From Heterostelium multicystogenum (lineage: Eukaryota; Evosea; Eumycetozoa; Acytosteliales; Acytosteliaceae), in contig RCNN01000235.1 of NCBI GenBank assembly GCA_003667245.1, forward strand, positions 1-56,505: a stretch of 56,505 nt of DNA. Direction: 5' to 3'. A program made the position numbers and the translations under genes. The number at the start of each line of letters is the position of its first letter. Positions within the stretch are counted from its first letter, which is position 1. This document shows positions 28,294-40,600 of the stretch, in pieces. Below the pieces are notes generated by a model. It was not told the origin of the DNA, searched no databases, and saw only the letters and a list, made by a program, of their open reading frames with translations.

Positions 28294-28534
28294 TTATTTT
28301 GATTTCAACCTCCAATATTTCCATAGCCAGTTCAATTGGCGATCTAAGTTCATCACTTTAGCAAATGGTGTTAAAGGTGGTTCATTGAGGTATTTAGGTG
28401 GTAAAATATGTGGTCCCTTATTTTTGAAAAGATCAACTGAGACAAATGGTGTATCAAGAAGGTGCTCCAACCGAAGTCATATCGGTTTCCGAAATATCTA
28501 GTTGCCTGTACTAAATCAAATGGTCAGCGGTCAT
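28294..28534 (-). CDS. Very small basic, Trp-rich protein of unknown function
   Basis: I do not recognise this gene. Reading the minus strand from the ATG at 28534 (MTAD) with two single-base shifts gives an about 80-residue protein. Its blocks are FDLVQATRYFGNRYDFGWS, DTPFVSVDLFKNKGPHILP and PPKYLNEPPLTPFA, ending LNWLWKYWRLKSK and TAA. Block composition and codon use look coding, and the C-terminus is basic and Trp-rich. The size and composition would suit a small mitochondrial membrane-complex subunit, but this is a guess. The shifts lie near 28515 and 28468. It stands alone in an AT-rich setting between the F-BAR gene and a membrane-protein gene. Confidence 0.45.
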
Positions 28535-28934
28535 ACCTTTAGAATTGCTAAAACAATCTAAAAGCACAAAATGTATTGATTACAATCACGAAGAAATCTT
28601 AAATCAACAAATCATCATTATAAAAGATTTTTTTGTAGATTCTCCATTGGTTTTGGACAATCAAATCACGAATAATTTATCGTTTATAAAATTTAGTATT
28701 TTATCTGGCGTTACGATAGATTCACTTAAACTATTTTGAGATATTTGATTTAGTTTTAGGTTAATTTATTTGGGATTCTAATCTACATATAATCGGTTGT
28801 CTTGTTTTGAAGTAATAATATAGTATTACTATTAATTATTATTTCTGATTTGGTTGAAAATATCTTTCTTATAATCTATTTTACATAAAATATTGTGTTT
28901 TGTTAGAGATCTTTCTGATTGATTTGATTTTGAT
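28535..28934. other. Short intergenic
   Basis: About 400 bases of AT-rich sequence. A plus-strand frame at 28545-28739 has no family features and I treat it as chance. Nothing else is seen. Confidence 0.35.
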
Positions 28935-29477
28935 TTAATCTATCTCTCTGGTTGCTCTTGATAATTCCATATGGACGATATCTTTTGGTGGCTCATTGAT
29001 TTGGGGAAAAACTATAGTTATGTTATTGTCTTTAGCTTCTTGACATTGATTCATTGTCAGCATGTTGATTTCTATTTTACTGTGAGGATTGAAAGTAGAA
29101 TTGAGATTCTTTAGGTTTCTTTTATTTTGATACCGCTTATAGAAAATAAATGATGCCAAAACTATGATAAATACTCCTATAATTATAAGAACAATGCCTA
29201 GTGGACTAAGAGTCCTAGAACAGCTTGTACAAATTTGTTGGTTGAGTGTATCGAGCCCCAGAAATTTAATACATTTCCAATGGTAGAAACTTGTATTGTT
29301 GAATGACTTTGAGATATGATATTTGTTCATAATAGTATCCCTCATTACAGTCTCCACCTTGAACAGGTGTATTGTCCATCCTACTTTTATTACAATATCT
29401 ATTACTTTGATTGTGACTAAAACTAAATAGTATGTACAGTTTCTGAAAAATAAAACTAAATTGGCCGTTAGACACAA
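28935..29477 (-). CDS. Single-pass membrane protein with Cys-containing ectodomain (partial)
   Basis: Function unknown. The C-terminal part has a strong membrane helix (LGIVLIIIGVFIIVLASFIFY) just after a Cys motif (QQICTSCSRTL). A polar, basic cytosolic tail follows (YKRYQNKRNLKNL) and ends SRATREID. Upstream, alternating between two frames, is a Cys-containing segment with NRYCNKSRM and GGDCNEGYYYEQIS, then FYHWKCIKFLGL. It looks like the end of an extracellular domain. At least one frameshift lies near 29315. The beginning of the gene, probably with a signal peptide, should lie in 29480-29700, but I could not place it. Confidence 0.5.
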   Translation of the reverse strand: MCLTANLVLFFRNCTYYLVLVTIKVIDIVIKVGWTIHLFKVETVMRDTIMNKYHISKSFNNTSFYHWKCIKFLGLDTLNQQICTSCSRTLSPLGIVLIIIGVFIIVLASFIFYKRYQNKRNLKNLNSTFNPHSKIEINMLTMNQCQEAKDNNITIVFPQINEPPKDIVHMELSRATREID

Positions 29478-29765
29478 ACCTTAAGATTGATTTTGGATAA
29501 AAATTAAACCATTTTTCATTACCAAAAAAACTTCACATGACGACGAGAAATTGATTAATTGGATCGATCAAAAATAATATCAATAGTATTTAGATGAAGA
29601 TCAAAAGTTCGATCTAAACCTCTTTAGGGTAAGAATGACAAAACTACTGAAGTTTTGTAAGGTGACATTTAAAAAATAACAATTTTAATAATAAAATACA
29701 AACCTAAAGAGATATTTAAATAGTCTTGTTAGTTTATTATTAATTTACGTGAAATATTAGGTTAT

Positions 29766-31630
29766 TTAGATGAAGCGTATTAGATAGTTTCTTAAAGTTT
29801 TTGGACCAGCAGCAAGTACTTCAGCTGGAGCCTTGTCTTGATATTTCTTAAAGTTCTCGATGAAAAGAGTAGCGAGCTTGGTGAGGGTTTGTTTGTATTT
29901 GGATTGATCTGGCCATGTGTTGGCTGGCATTAAAATCTCTGATGGAACACCTGGACAGCTGTTTGGAACGTGGAGACCAAAGACTTCCATTGGAGTAGTT
30001 GGAATCTTTTTCGAGTTCACCACTGTGGATGGCGTCAATGATAGCACGAGTGTAGGCAAGTTTGACACGAGAACCAATACCGTAGCTACCTCCGGTCCAA
30101 CCAGTGTTGATAAGCCAGGCATGTGATTTGTATTTCTGGAGTTGTTCGGCAAGCATCTCAGCGTATTTGGTTGGATGCCAGACGATGAATGGCTCACCAT
30201 AGGCAAGATGAGAAGGCAGCGGTTGGTTCAGTGACACCAACTTCAGTACCAGCAACCTTGGCAGTGTAACCTTGGATGAAGTGGTACATAACTTGTTGCG
30301 GAGTCAATTTAGAGGACTGGTGGCAAGATACCGAAGGCATCGCAAGTCAACATGATGATGTTCTTTGGGTGATTGTTGGAGAGTGCTGGGAATTTAGTGT
30401 TTGGAATGAACTCCAATGGGTAAGCGCAACGGGTGTTTTCAGTGATAGAGATGTTATGGTAGTCAACCATACGAGTGTGTTCGTTGTAGACAACGTTTTC
30501 TAGAACAGAACCGAATCTGATGGCGTCAAAGATCTCTGGCTCCTTCTCACGTGACAAGTCAATGCACTTGGCGTAGCAACCACCTTCAATGTTGAATACA
30601 CCATGGTCGGTCCAGACGTGCTCATCGTCACCAATCAAATAACGATGTGGGTCAGCGGACAAGGTGGTCTTACCCAGTACCAGAGAGACCGAAGAACAAA
30701 GTGACATCACCGTCCTTTCCTTCGTTACATGAAGAGTGAAGTGGAAGAACACCCATCTTTGGCATGAGATACATCATGATGGTGAGGATACCCTTCTTCA
30801 TTTCACCGGCATATTGGGTACCTAGGATAACCATCTCACGACGCTTGAAATCAATGGAAACACTGGTAGCAGATGACATACCCTTGGTGAAACGATTGGC
30901 TGGGAATTGACCTGCATTGTAGATGGTGTAGTCTGGCTCACCAAAAGTCTTCAACTCCTCCTTGGTTGGACGGATCAACATGTTGTTCATGAAGAGAGCA
31001 TGATAGGCACGTGCGCAAATAACACGGACCTTGATACGGTAGGCTGGATCCCAACCGGCATAACCGTCGATGACGAACAACTTGTCGACAGTGTTCAAGT
31101 AATCGATGGCACGCTCACGATTGATCATAAATGAAAGATCATCCAATGGCATGTTGACTGGACCCCACCAGATGTCGTTGGAGCTTGATGGTTCTTGAAC
31201 GATTCTCTTGTCCTTTGGAGAACGTCCAGTCTTGGCACCGGATCTAGTGACAAGAGCACCAGTGCTGGTCATAGCTGAACCAGTCTCGTGGGCCAAAGCT
31301 TGCTCATAGAGAATGGGTACTGGTGGATTGTGGAAGATATTTGATTGCTTTGTGAAGTGTTCATCGAGATGCAAACTGTCGACATCTGACAAGATGAAAT
31401 AGAATAGGCATAATGATAATAGAGATAATAGGATAACCAAATATATAGATACATGTCAAAAGAGAACACATACATATATTTGTGGTTAGTAGGCATATTT
31501 AAAATAGCACGCTTCCGATCATCTTACCTAAGGTATCGGCATGATCGTGACTTTCTGGTGGAACGTCAGCAGTTGAAGCTGACAATGATTTAGTGATTGA
31601 TTCTGCAACTTTTGGATGAACAGCAGACAT
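29766..31630 (-). CDS. pck: Phosphoenolpyruvate carboxykinase, ATP-dependent
   Basis: This enzyme converts oxaloacetate plus ATP to phosphoenolpyruvate, CO2 and ADP (EC 4.1.1.49), the entry to gluconeogenesis. Exon 1 (31630-31528, [14 protein letters not shown]) is joined by a 142-base intron to [17 protein letters not shown]-type motifs follow: [16 protein letters not shown], the P-loop [25 protein letters not shown], and [15 protein letters not shown] near the C-terminus. It is not the GTP type. The frame breaks inside the P-loop, where a GGG run near 30674 should be GG, and again near 30310, 30215 and 30005. The gene is otherwise complete and well conserved, so these are likely sequence errors. 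Its upstream side opens into the long region shared with the DNA-binding-like gene. Confidence 0.95.
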
Positions 31631-34600
31631 TTTTATTATTATTATTATAATAGATATATGATAATATTATATATGTATATTTGATGTTCAATTTAAATTA
31701 AATTTGAAATTGAATTGGTGATTTGATTTGATTCAATTTAAAAAATATTAGATTAAAATTGAAAAAAATATAAAAAATAAAAATAAATAATTAACAAATG
31801 TGTGAAATTCACTATTTCGTTTATTTTATTTATTTGATCCGATAATATAAAATACAATATATAATTATATATATATATATATTATTAATATATGTGGTTG
31901 ATAATAATATGACTTTAAAATTTGAATCTGTTTAATATAACAAACAAAAGGTGTGTTTGATTTTTTTCTTTTTTTTTTGCTATGGAATAAATAAAATTAA
32001 TATTTTTATTTATTTATTAAATGTTGCATTTGTTGTTAGCACACACAGCACACCACAGTTCTGGTGAGTTCTGGTGTTAGAAGGAAGAAGCTTCATTGAG
32101 GTGATTGTTGCTTCTGTTGAGCAAAAATGCCAATTTAACAGCACCCACAAGTTCACTTGATTTTTTGTTTTTAATTCGTTTAAAATGATGTGGATTGCAT
32201 GATATGGGTCCATTTTTGTTGATGTTGTTGTTTAAAAATTAAACTCATCTGCAAGAGAGCCTCGAAGAAATTATGCCGATGCGTCCGGACCGTGAATTTT
32301 TTACATTACTAATTACCTTTATAGTCAGAACAGAAGGGCTTTTTCAAATTTCCACCATCAATTTGCAGAAATTGCACTTTACTTTATTAATTAATTATTG
32401 TCCTCCTACAATGATGAGTAGTGCTAGGGTATTGATTTTGATTATAAATAGAGAGTGAGAGCGCACTGATGCATTATATAAATAAATAAATAAACGAACC
32501 AATTTAAATAATAGTTGACAATTAAAGTTTGGTAGTAGTTTGTTGGGTTGATGATATTGTAGTTGTTTCTTGGATTTAAATTGAAGATGAAAGGGTAGCT
32601 CACCACAATAGAATCCACATTCGTTTTGTCTTGAGTTACACCGCCATCCCATTGAATTGAATTGAATTTTACCGATTACTTTTGGGATTCCTCTCTTTAC
32701 TTTTTTGTTTTCTAACCAACTCATCAAAAACATCCATCAACAAATCAGGTAATCTATTAAATTTAATCACGCACCGTGGTGGAAGCTATGAATGACATCA
32801 ATCACTTGATTATAATAATCATATTCTTTATACTTTTAATTTATAATATTATAACTTTAGTTATTTGATATCAAATATTATCATTAGATAAGTTATCTAG
32901 TAATAAAACAGACTAGTTTAACTAAGTAGCAAAGTAATGACAAATGAAGTGTTTTCTCCACGGATAGATCTGTTAAGTTCATTGTCCTTGTTTCTCATTC
33001 TAAATCATCACTAAGATATAAGCAGTTTTCTTTTGAACTTTACCTTAGATCTTAAACGAGGATGTTGGTGAACCGTGTTTGCAAGTGAGATTTTTTTTAT
33101 TCAACGAATCAAGATATTTCTTAAGATGAACGACTCAAAGGTCAAGATTTTCGTTTCAATACCTCGAGACCTGGTGGTCTGAATTTTTAAAAGCTGAAAC
33201 TATTCAATCTGATCTGGTGATTGTGTTCATGTATTACTGATCAATTAATTGCTTCATTATTATTGGCTATACATAACTCGACTACTTTTATCATAATTCA
33301 AAAATAGGAGACGACGGTTTTTATTATGAATTTCTTTTGAAAAATCAATTTGAGAAATTTTGTGATTGGGAGCGTACCTCCAACTTCCAATCAAATAGAG
33401 AAGATTCCATTGGAGCAAAGATGAAATTTGGTCAAATATCTAGATTATTTGAAATATGTGGTTAATCAAAGTGTAATGAATGAATATATATCCACACATA
33501 TCTTTACAAATTCCATTCTTTGGGCGGTATACAAGATGGCTCCATGATTCAATCTATTGAATTACTTCCACATGCGTGCAACTAAATACCAGTTTACAAC
33601 CAATGAGCAAAAAGCGTAACACAAAGCAAGCAAACCAACTACACAACACAACATTGATGTAACCCTCCATAAATAGTCCTTCATTATTGTTGTATGTTTT
33701 AGATTTCAGAATCCGTTCACTTGAAAGACTTGTGTAGTTTCCAATTACATAAGCAGAGTTTCGATCAGTCCCAATCTGTTTTGTAGATCAGAAATTTCCT
33801 CTCTGGTTTGTGTTCTATTATATTCTATCGGTTTATGATCATTGTCAAAGTTTTAACAACCAAGCAATAGAGAGAATTACTACCAAATTGATTTTGTGGT
33901 TTGCCAATAGAACACAAATCAGGTAAAAGGTGTCATGATTTTCTCTGACTCCATATCATCTCATGATTTGCTGTTGTGTTTGATCCATCATATTTCTGTG
34001 TAGCAATCAAAAGGCAAAACAAAAAAAAAAAAACACAAATTTTAATATACCCTATCATTGTTTTTCAAGATAACACTGAGCAGGTGGGGTTTATTTAATA
34101 AATTACTTAATTCATTATTTTTTTATTAATGTGAAAATAGAAGCACCAAAAACAGGCACAAGTTAACGTTTTTAGTCAAAAAGGCACATTTTTATGTTTT
34201 TTATTTTGATATGTTTGTTGTGAGTTCTGAATATAATTGGACCTTTCATCTGTTGTTGTGTTGTTGCCAAACCATGCAAGTTAGATGGTTTGTTCCCACA
34301 CCACCAACAATTCAGCGAAGTGCAAACAACAGATCTTGTTTTTAATGGGGTTTGATATGTTTGGGTGTTGGTCAGACACTCCACAGATATCTAAGATACC
34401 CCACTGATGAGTAAGCCCTACTCTAGACTTGAATACGAATGAATGAGTTATTATTGAGCAAATTAATTAATTAAAAATTATAACGGGTCAACCATCACTG
34501 CTTTTGCATAAAAATCATTATGTTGATATGATAAAAATTAATTAATCGAGTTGTTTATGTTGTTGTTGCTGTTGTTTGGTCCAAAAAAGACTACCCCACC
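31631..34600. other. Gene-poor region upstream of PEPCK
   Basis: About 3 kb with TA-rich DNA close to PEPCK (31640-31880), which presumably includes its promoter. From 32950 to 34000 base composition is more balanced and includes a degenerate coding-like stretch and a long inverted repeat. No intact gene is visible. Confidence 0.45.
33805..33922. repeat. Inverted repeat, 17-base arms with 84-base spacer
   Basis: CTGGTTTGTGTTCTATT (33805-33821) is complementary to AATAGAACACAAATCAG (33906-33922), with 16 Watson-Crick pairs and one G-T. As RNA it would fold into a stem with a large loop. Confidence 0.65.
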
Positions 34601-37600
34601 TCTATACTCTAAGGGAAGTGGTACCAACAATTTATTTGATGAAATTTAAAGAAACAAACTCAAACTCTAAAACTCACTCATCCAGAGCTAAACACTACAC
34701 ATCTCACCTGACCCAAGGCTGCACAAGGCCTTACCCATTCATTTTGCCACACAAATACATCATCATACAGCCAACATCTTCTGTCATATTCTAACCCTCC
34801 TCATCGCATCTATCATTCTCATCATTCCAATTTCCAAACTTGTCAGTCCAACCTCCAACCATTCAACACCACAAAGTATCCCACGAGCAACCAAAGATTA
34901 GAGAAAACAGTAGAATGTTGTATGAATATGTAAATTTTAGCTTTGTTCATTGTTTTTGGTGCGTTGTTGTATATTCTCAGATGCGACAACTTTCGCTTTT
35001 TTTTTATTAAACCAAAAATTCATTTACAACTTGAATTATCTAACTTCCTCATCTTCCTCATTCATCGAAACAAGGTTTATATTGTACCTAATTCACATTT
35101 ATAAACGGTCACTTTTGTTGTTTCATATCCATCCATCTACTATTATCTATTATCATCTCCAACCCAACCAAACCGTCGGCACTCAAACTAGTCTTTGTAG
35201 CAGTTGGCTAAACAAACTAAACACCATAATAACATTATCCAAATACTAATCTACCAACCATCCCCATACATATAAATACGCTTTCGATAAAACCTGACAC
35301 CAAGTTTGATAGATTTGATTTGGTATGTTTTTTTTTTGTTATGACACATTTGGAATAATTAGGAAAGGCGACGGTTTACGCTGGACCTGATACGGTGGTG
35401 TCTATTGAACAGATTTCAAATACCTATGTACAGTGTCACCTCTTTGATCAGTGATATTCGTCCTTATTTATTCAGACGCTGGTTTTGTCAATGATCATTG
35501 TGTACCGTACTTCAATCATTTGCCGGCTGCCTTAACAACATACGAATTTAGTTGAATTACAGCAACCAATTAATGACAACATTTCACTCATCCAACAACA
35601 CTCATAGACCTTAATCCAAACAATCAATCTTGCGAACATCTGATGTTTTACCTAGTTTTTTTTTAAAATTATTTTTGCATTACTCTTGCTTTTTTAGATC
35701 GCTTATCTCACTCAACGACCACCAACTTTAATTTCATTTGGTAGACCAACTATATATTTAGTCATTTCATTTCATTTACAACTTCCCAAATTTCTTCAAG
35801 CACCACCACCAACAGCAACCAAAGCTTAAACTTCAAAAGGTAAAATACTAACTTTATTTTATCCTTAAACAAAAGAAAGAAAGTAGCAGCAGCAAAAAAA
35901 AGAAACCTCTATTAGTATATTATATTATTTAGTATAACCAACCCTCTATTATTATAAATATATATAAATATACATATATAAAAATTATTTTCAGTATAAG
36001 TGTATAATTATATATTTTTATTATTATCATCCAAAAGTGTTTACTAGTAATAGACACTTAAAAGAAATCGACCTGGCACACCTTCAACCTCCCATTTTAT
36101 TAGCTTTGTTATTTAATTATAATATAATTACCTAACATTTATTAAGAGGATTTAATAATTCCTTAATAATAATAACCCACCGAAAACCTTCCCCAACGGA
36201 TTAAAACAAAAGGTAACAATCAAATCAAAAATATTTTAAATGAGTCATTTGTACTTCCATTTAATGAAATGATTATAGTTTAGTATTTATAATATTATTA
36301 AATTATGAGTTCCCGATATCTAGTAGGTCTGCTTCTCCATCCTTCCTTGTTGTTGGTTTTTTGTTTTCTATTTAAATGTCCTCTACTTATTTGTTAAACC
36401 ATTTTCAAATTCCATATCCAACCTTTTCAATTGCTCAAATTCAAACTCTATTATCATTATTTATTTCATCATCCCTGTCAATATTGTGGTAGTATTTCTT
36501 GCTTATAATGACAATAGTGAATCTGCCATAATTCTAACCAAATAAATATATTCTATACAAAATGACTCTACTATTGGCATTTTTAAAGAATATAATTGTT
36601 AGTGACCTGACCCCATTTCCTCAATCTCCACTTCCTCACACATTATCAATCACAACCGTATCTCTCCATTTCTCATCCAATCATCCACCATATCCTCTCC
36701 ATTTAAAGGTATGATTTCAATGAGAATTGGTTAATTAATGAATGACGATAGTGATGATGTTAATTATCCACACTTGCTGCCATTGACAATAACTCTCATT
36801 TGTTTATTATAATAATTATCCTATTGATGCACAACATCACCACAACACAAATAAATTAATCTCAAGTTTGGTGATATAAAGAGATATATTTGTATACATT
36901 GGACCAATCAACGTGATCATGATTATGTACTCTTCTTTTGACTGGTGTTGTGATGTTTGATATAAATAATAATAATTTTAAAATGTCTTTGTAAAAACGA
37001 ACGTACAAAGTTCCACCATGCCCAACATATTCTATACAGTCCACCTCCAACATCACCTTTGCATATCAGTCGTGGTATTATATTTATTCTCCACGACAAA
37101 TTTAAAACTAACTCCCCATCAATTATCAAAACTTACTGTCACCCAATCACAACCCTAAATTTAAACTCCTGTAGTGCTACTTAACTCTAAGTACTGTTGA
37201 AATGTATGAATATGATTGTATTGATTGTTGTTGTGATTCTCTCCCAATTTCAATATATTTTATCCTTTTGGTGGTGTTGATATTGGTGATGTGGGTGATT
37301 AAATGTTATAGATTGAAATTTCGAGTGTACAGTACTTTAGTATAACTTTGGTAATGATCATACGAACACATGGGAGTTTACCATTTTATATATCACAAAA
37401 CCACTAAATTACACAAAGTCATTCACCACTAACAGCTCACCACAACACACCATTACCACTAACCTCACTACAACACAGTAACACCTTGTCAACAACAACT
37501 TAGCACATCAACAAAACAAAAGTTAAATTCATAAATCTGTTTCAATGCATGTCAGGTTGATTGATTGTTATACATATGTAATTGATGTTAGTGAATATCA

Positions 37601-40600
37601 ATTAATCCCTGCATGCACCTCAATTAATTAATAATCACTTGGCCACGCACACATACACCCACTCACCCACTCACTCATCATTTATCACTCTCACACAACA
37701 CATGAGAACATTTAAACACAAACAGCACATTGCATCAAATAATTATATTTCGAGAGATTGACTGTCAATGCGTGGATAGAGTATATAATATTTACATACA
37801 ACTACAATTTAATTAAGTTCACTCATCCACACCATTTTTATACATATATTATTTTCAAATATATTTTGTTGTTGTTATTATTATTAATGATTGATTGACT
37901 GGTGTGTGTAGTTACCCCTATATCTTGCTTCACACATCAACACCAAGTGGTAATATTTATGGGTGATGATGTTGATAGATAAAATTGATGGTAATAATCG
38001 AATTATCACCTAAATTATATCTATACAATACATTTAGAATATTAGCTCCATCACACAATATAACTGCTGCTAGTACTACTAGTACGCTGCACTTTCAGCT
38101 CAACTTGGTATAATATTAATATTAATTTTGGACATACTAAAGTTACTCCACTACATAAGTTGCAGTTGTTTCTTACTTCTTTTTATACACAATCAATTAC
38201 AACATCATCATAAATATTAATAATAACAACATCAAACAAATATAAATAGATATATAATTTTACAATACAAAAATTTTCAAATAACAAATTAACTTATTTG
38301 ATGCTTTATTTGCTATATAAATAATATCAACTCAATAATAATAATAGTTATAATTATACACTGCTTCACAATTTCACTATTGTTTTAATTTAATTAATTA
38401 ACAGTAGTAAAATCAACTCAACATCATTAATCCTGCATTTTTTGCTACAACAACATCCAACAGCATCAACTCAATTGATTATATATCTCAAAGGACAATA
38501 TTAATTTATTTTTAAGTTGGAAGTGTTGGTTTTATTAAAGTACCCAACAATCACCAACAATTATAAACTACTTTTTTCCAATCCAACTTCTACTTCATCC
38601 ATAGTGATCTTAACATTCTAATTCCTCATTCATCACAAACATCGTCATCAATATTCCATCTATCTATACTACAATTTGTCCATCTAAATACATTAACAAA
38701 ATATTATATATTATTTGATCAATCAATCCCACAACAAACATCAATAAAGTATATAATCAATAACAAATAATCATAACCATTCATCATTATAAACATTCTC
38801 ACATACATTTGTTTTTTTTTTTTCTAAATTTGATTCCAAATGCTGGGATAATTATAGCATTAGTAATAGCAATCACATAAAATATTTGATCAAATAATAT
38901 CACATCCTTTATTTATTAGGAAATTCATCAAACAGCATCCAAAAAACCAACAAAGACAAACTTTGTCTAAATTCAGCTAAAAAAAAAAAACCAATCAATC
39001 CAATCAGTCAATCAATTTTTTATTTATTTATAGAACTTAGCAATTCTACACTAATCATATAAGCTATTCTTTGATCCACCTTTTAATTGGCATTTAATTC
39101 AATTGTCTTTTTTAATTTCCATATAATTATAATTCTACCTATATTTGTCGTCTATCTTGTACATTTACATTTAATGATTTAAAGTAATCGTGACAACAAA
39201 TACCAAAACTTCAAAGGAGAGAGACATAACAAACTAGATATCTAAAATTTTATTTATTTATTATATTATTTATATATTCTTATTTATTTATTGGAGCTAT
39301 AAAACATAGCTACTATCATTTTTTAAATTATTCATACCATATTTATTTATTTATATAAATTATTTATTTATTTATTAATTAAGCCGTATTTATTATTATT
39401 AAATCACCTAAAACATCAACTTCAACAATCCATCCATCAACCAAACTAAAACTAAACAAAACAAACTATTTATTTGATTTTTATCTAACATCAAACAAAC
39501 AATCCAACAAAACAACAATTCAAATATTTATTTAAACCTTATTGAAATCACCTTCAATATCTCCTGTATTTAATTTATATATCCAATAATAGTTATTTAT
39601 TTATTTATTTATAATTTATTTATTTATTTATTATTAATCATTTTAATTGAATTGGAAGTTTAGACTCCAGAAGTTATTTATTTTTTCTAATCATTATTTC
39701 TCTTCCACCCTTTTAAATCTTATATACACAAATATCAGTTTATCAAGCCTTTGTTCTCTCCGCCTTATCCTTTTAATTGAAAACACCCTTTTTCTCTCAA
39801 AGTGCACTTAGTAGTAGAGTTTCACGTAGGGACATTATTTAATAATCTCTCTATTGGACCACTGCCTCTAGACGAATAACAAATTAAAGGTATGTTCATA
39901 TTCCTCATTCATCTCATCTTGTTTTTCATGATTTTGTTTTGCTTTTTTGTTGTTTCTTTTAATTAATTCTCCACAAAAACCATCAACCATCTCAACCAAC
40001 CCACCACCCATCAACCTAATCCATCACCATCTGACCAATCTCAGTCTAATGTTCCTTAATAAGAAATTGAAAAATCGTGCAGCAAATCAAAAACATGCGC
40101 TATTGTTGTTGATCGTTTTGGTTTGCGGTTTTTCAAGGTTCTTTTTCAAAAATATTTGAAATATCTCACCTAGCAATCACACAATCACCTCTCTGGAAAC
40201 CCAAATTAACTTTAACCCCCAGTTTTTTAATTAATTAATTAAAGTTTGTGGGGCGATTTGTGATTGTTTTTGATTTTATTGAAGGTTCTTTTTATGAAAT
40301 TAATAATAATGTTCTAAATTTGATGTCAGCTATTATTGCTTTTTCAATTAATTAATGACGATGGAAACATCTTCAAATTCATACCGCACTGTTCTATCAA
40401 CACCACATCACTTTTCTATTTTGTTGTAGGTGGGGAACTGTTGCTTCATTCTGCTTTGACTGTTTATAAAACTAATCCAACGATATATGTCAATTTCAAA
40501 TTAAAAATCATAAACTAATCACAATTCTTAATAATAACAATAATAATTATAAATATCACCCCTCTTTCTTTCCTTCTTATAATAATATAGTAAGTCATTA

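Noticed and set aside
34576..35249. Short plus-strand frames in the PEPCK to DNA-binding-like gap
   Set aside because: Composition follows local A/C/T bias, with no motifs and no splice partners that extend a coherent protein.
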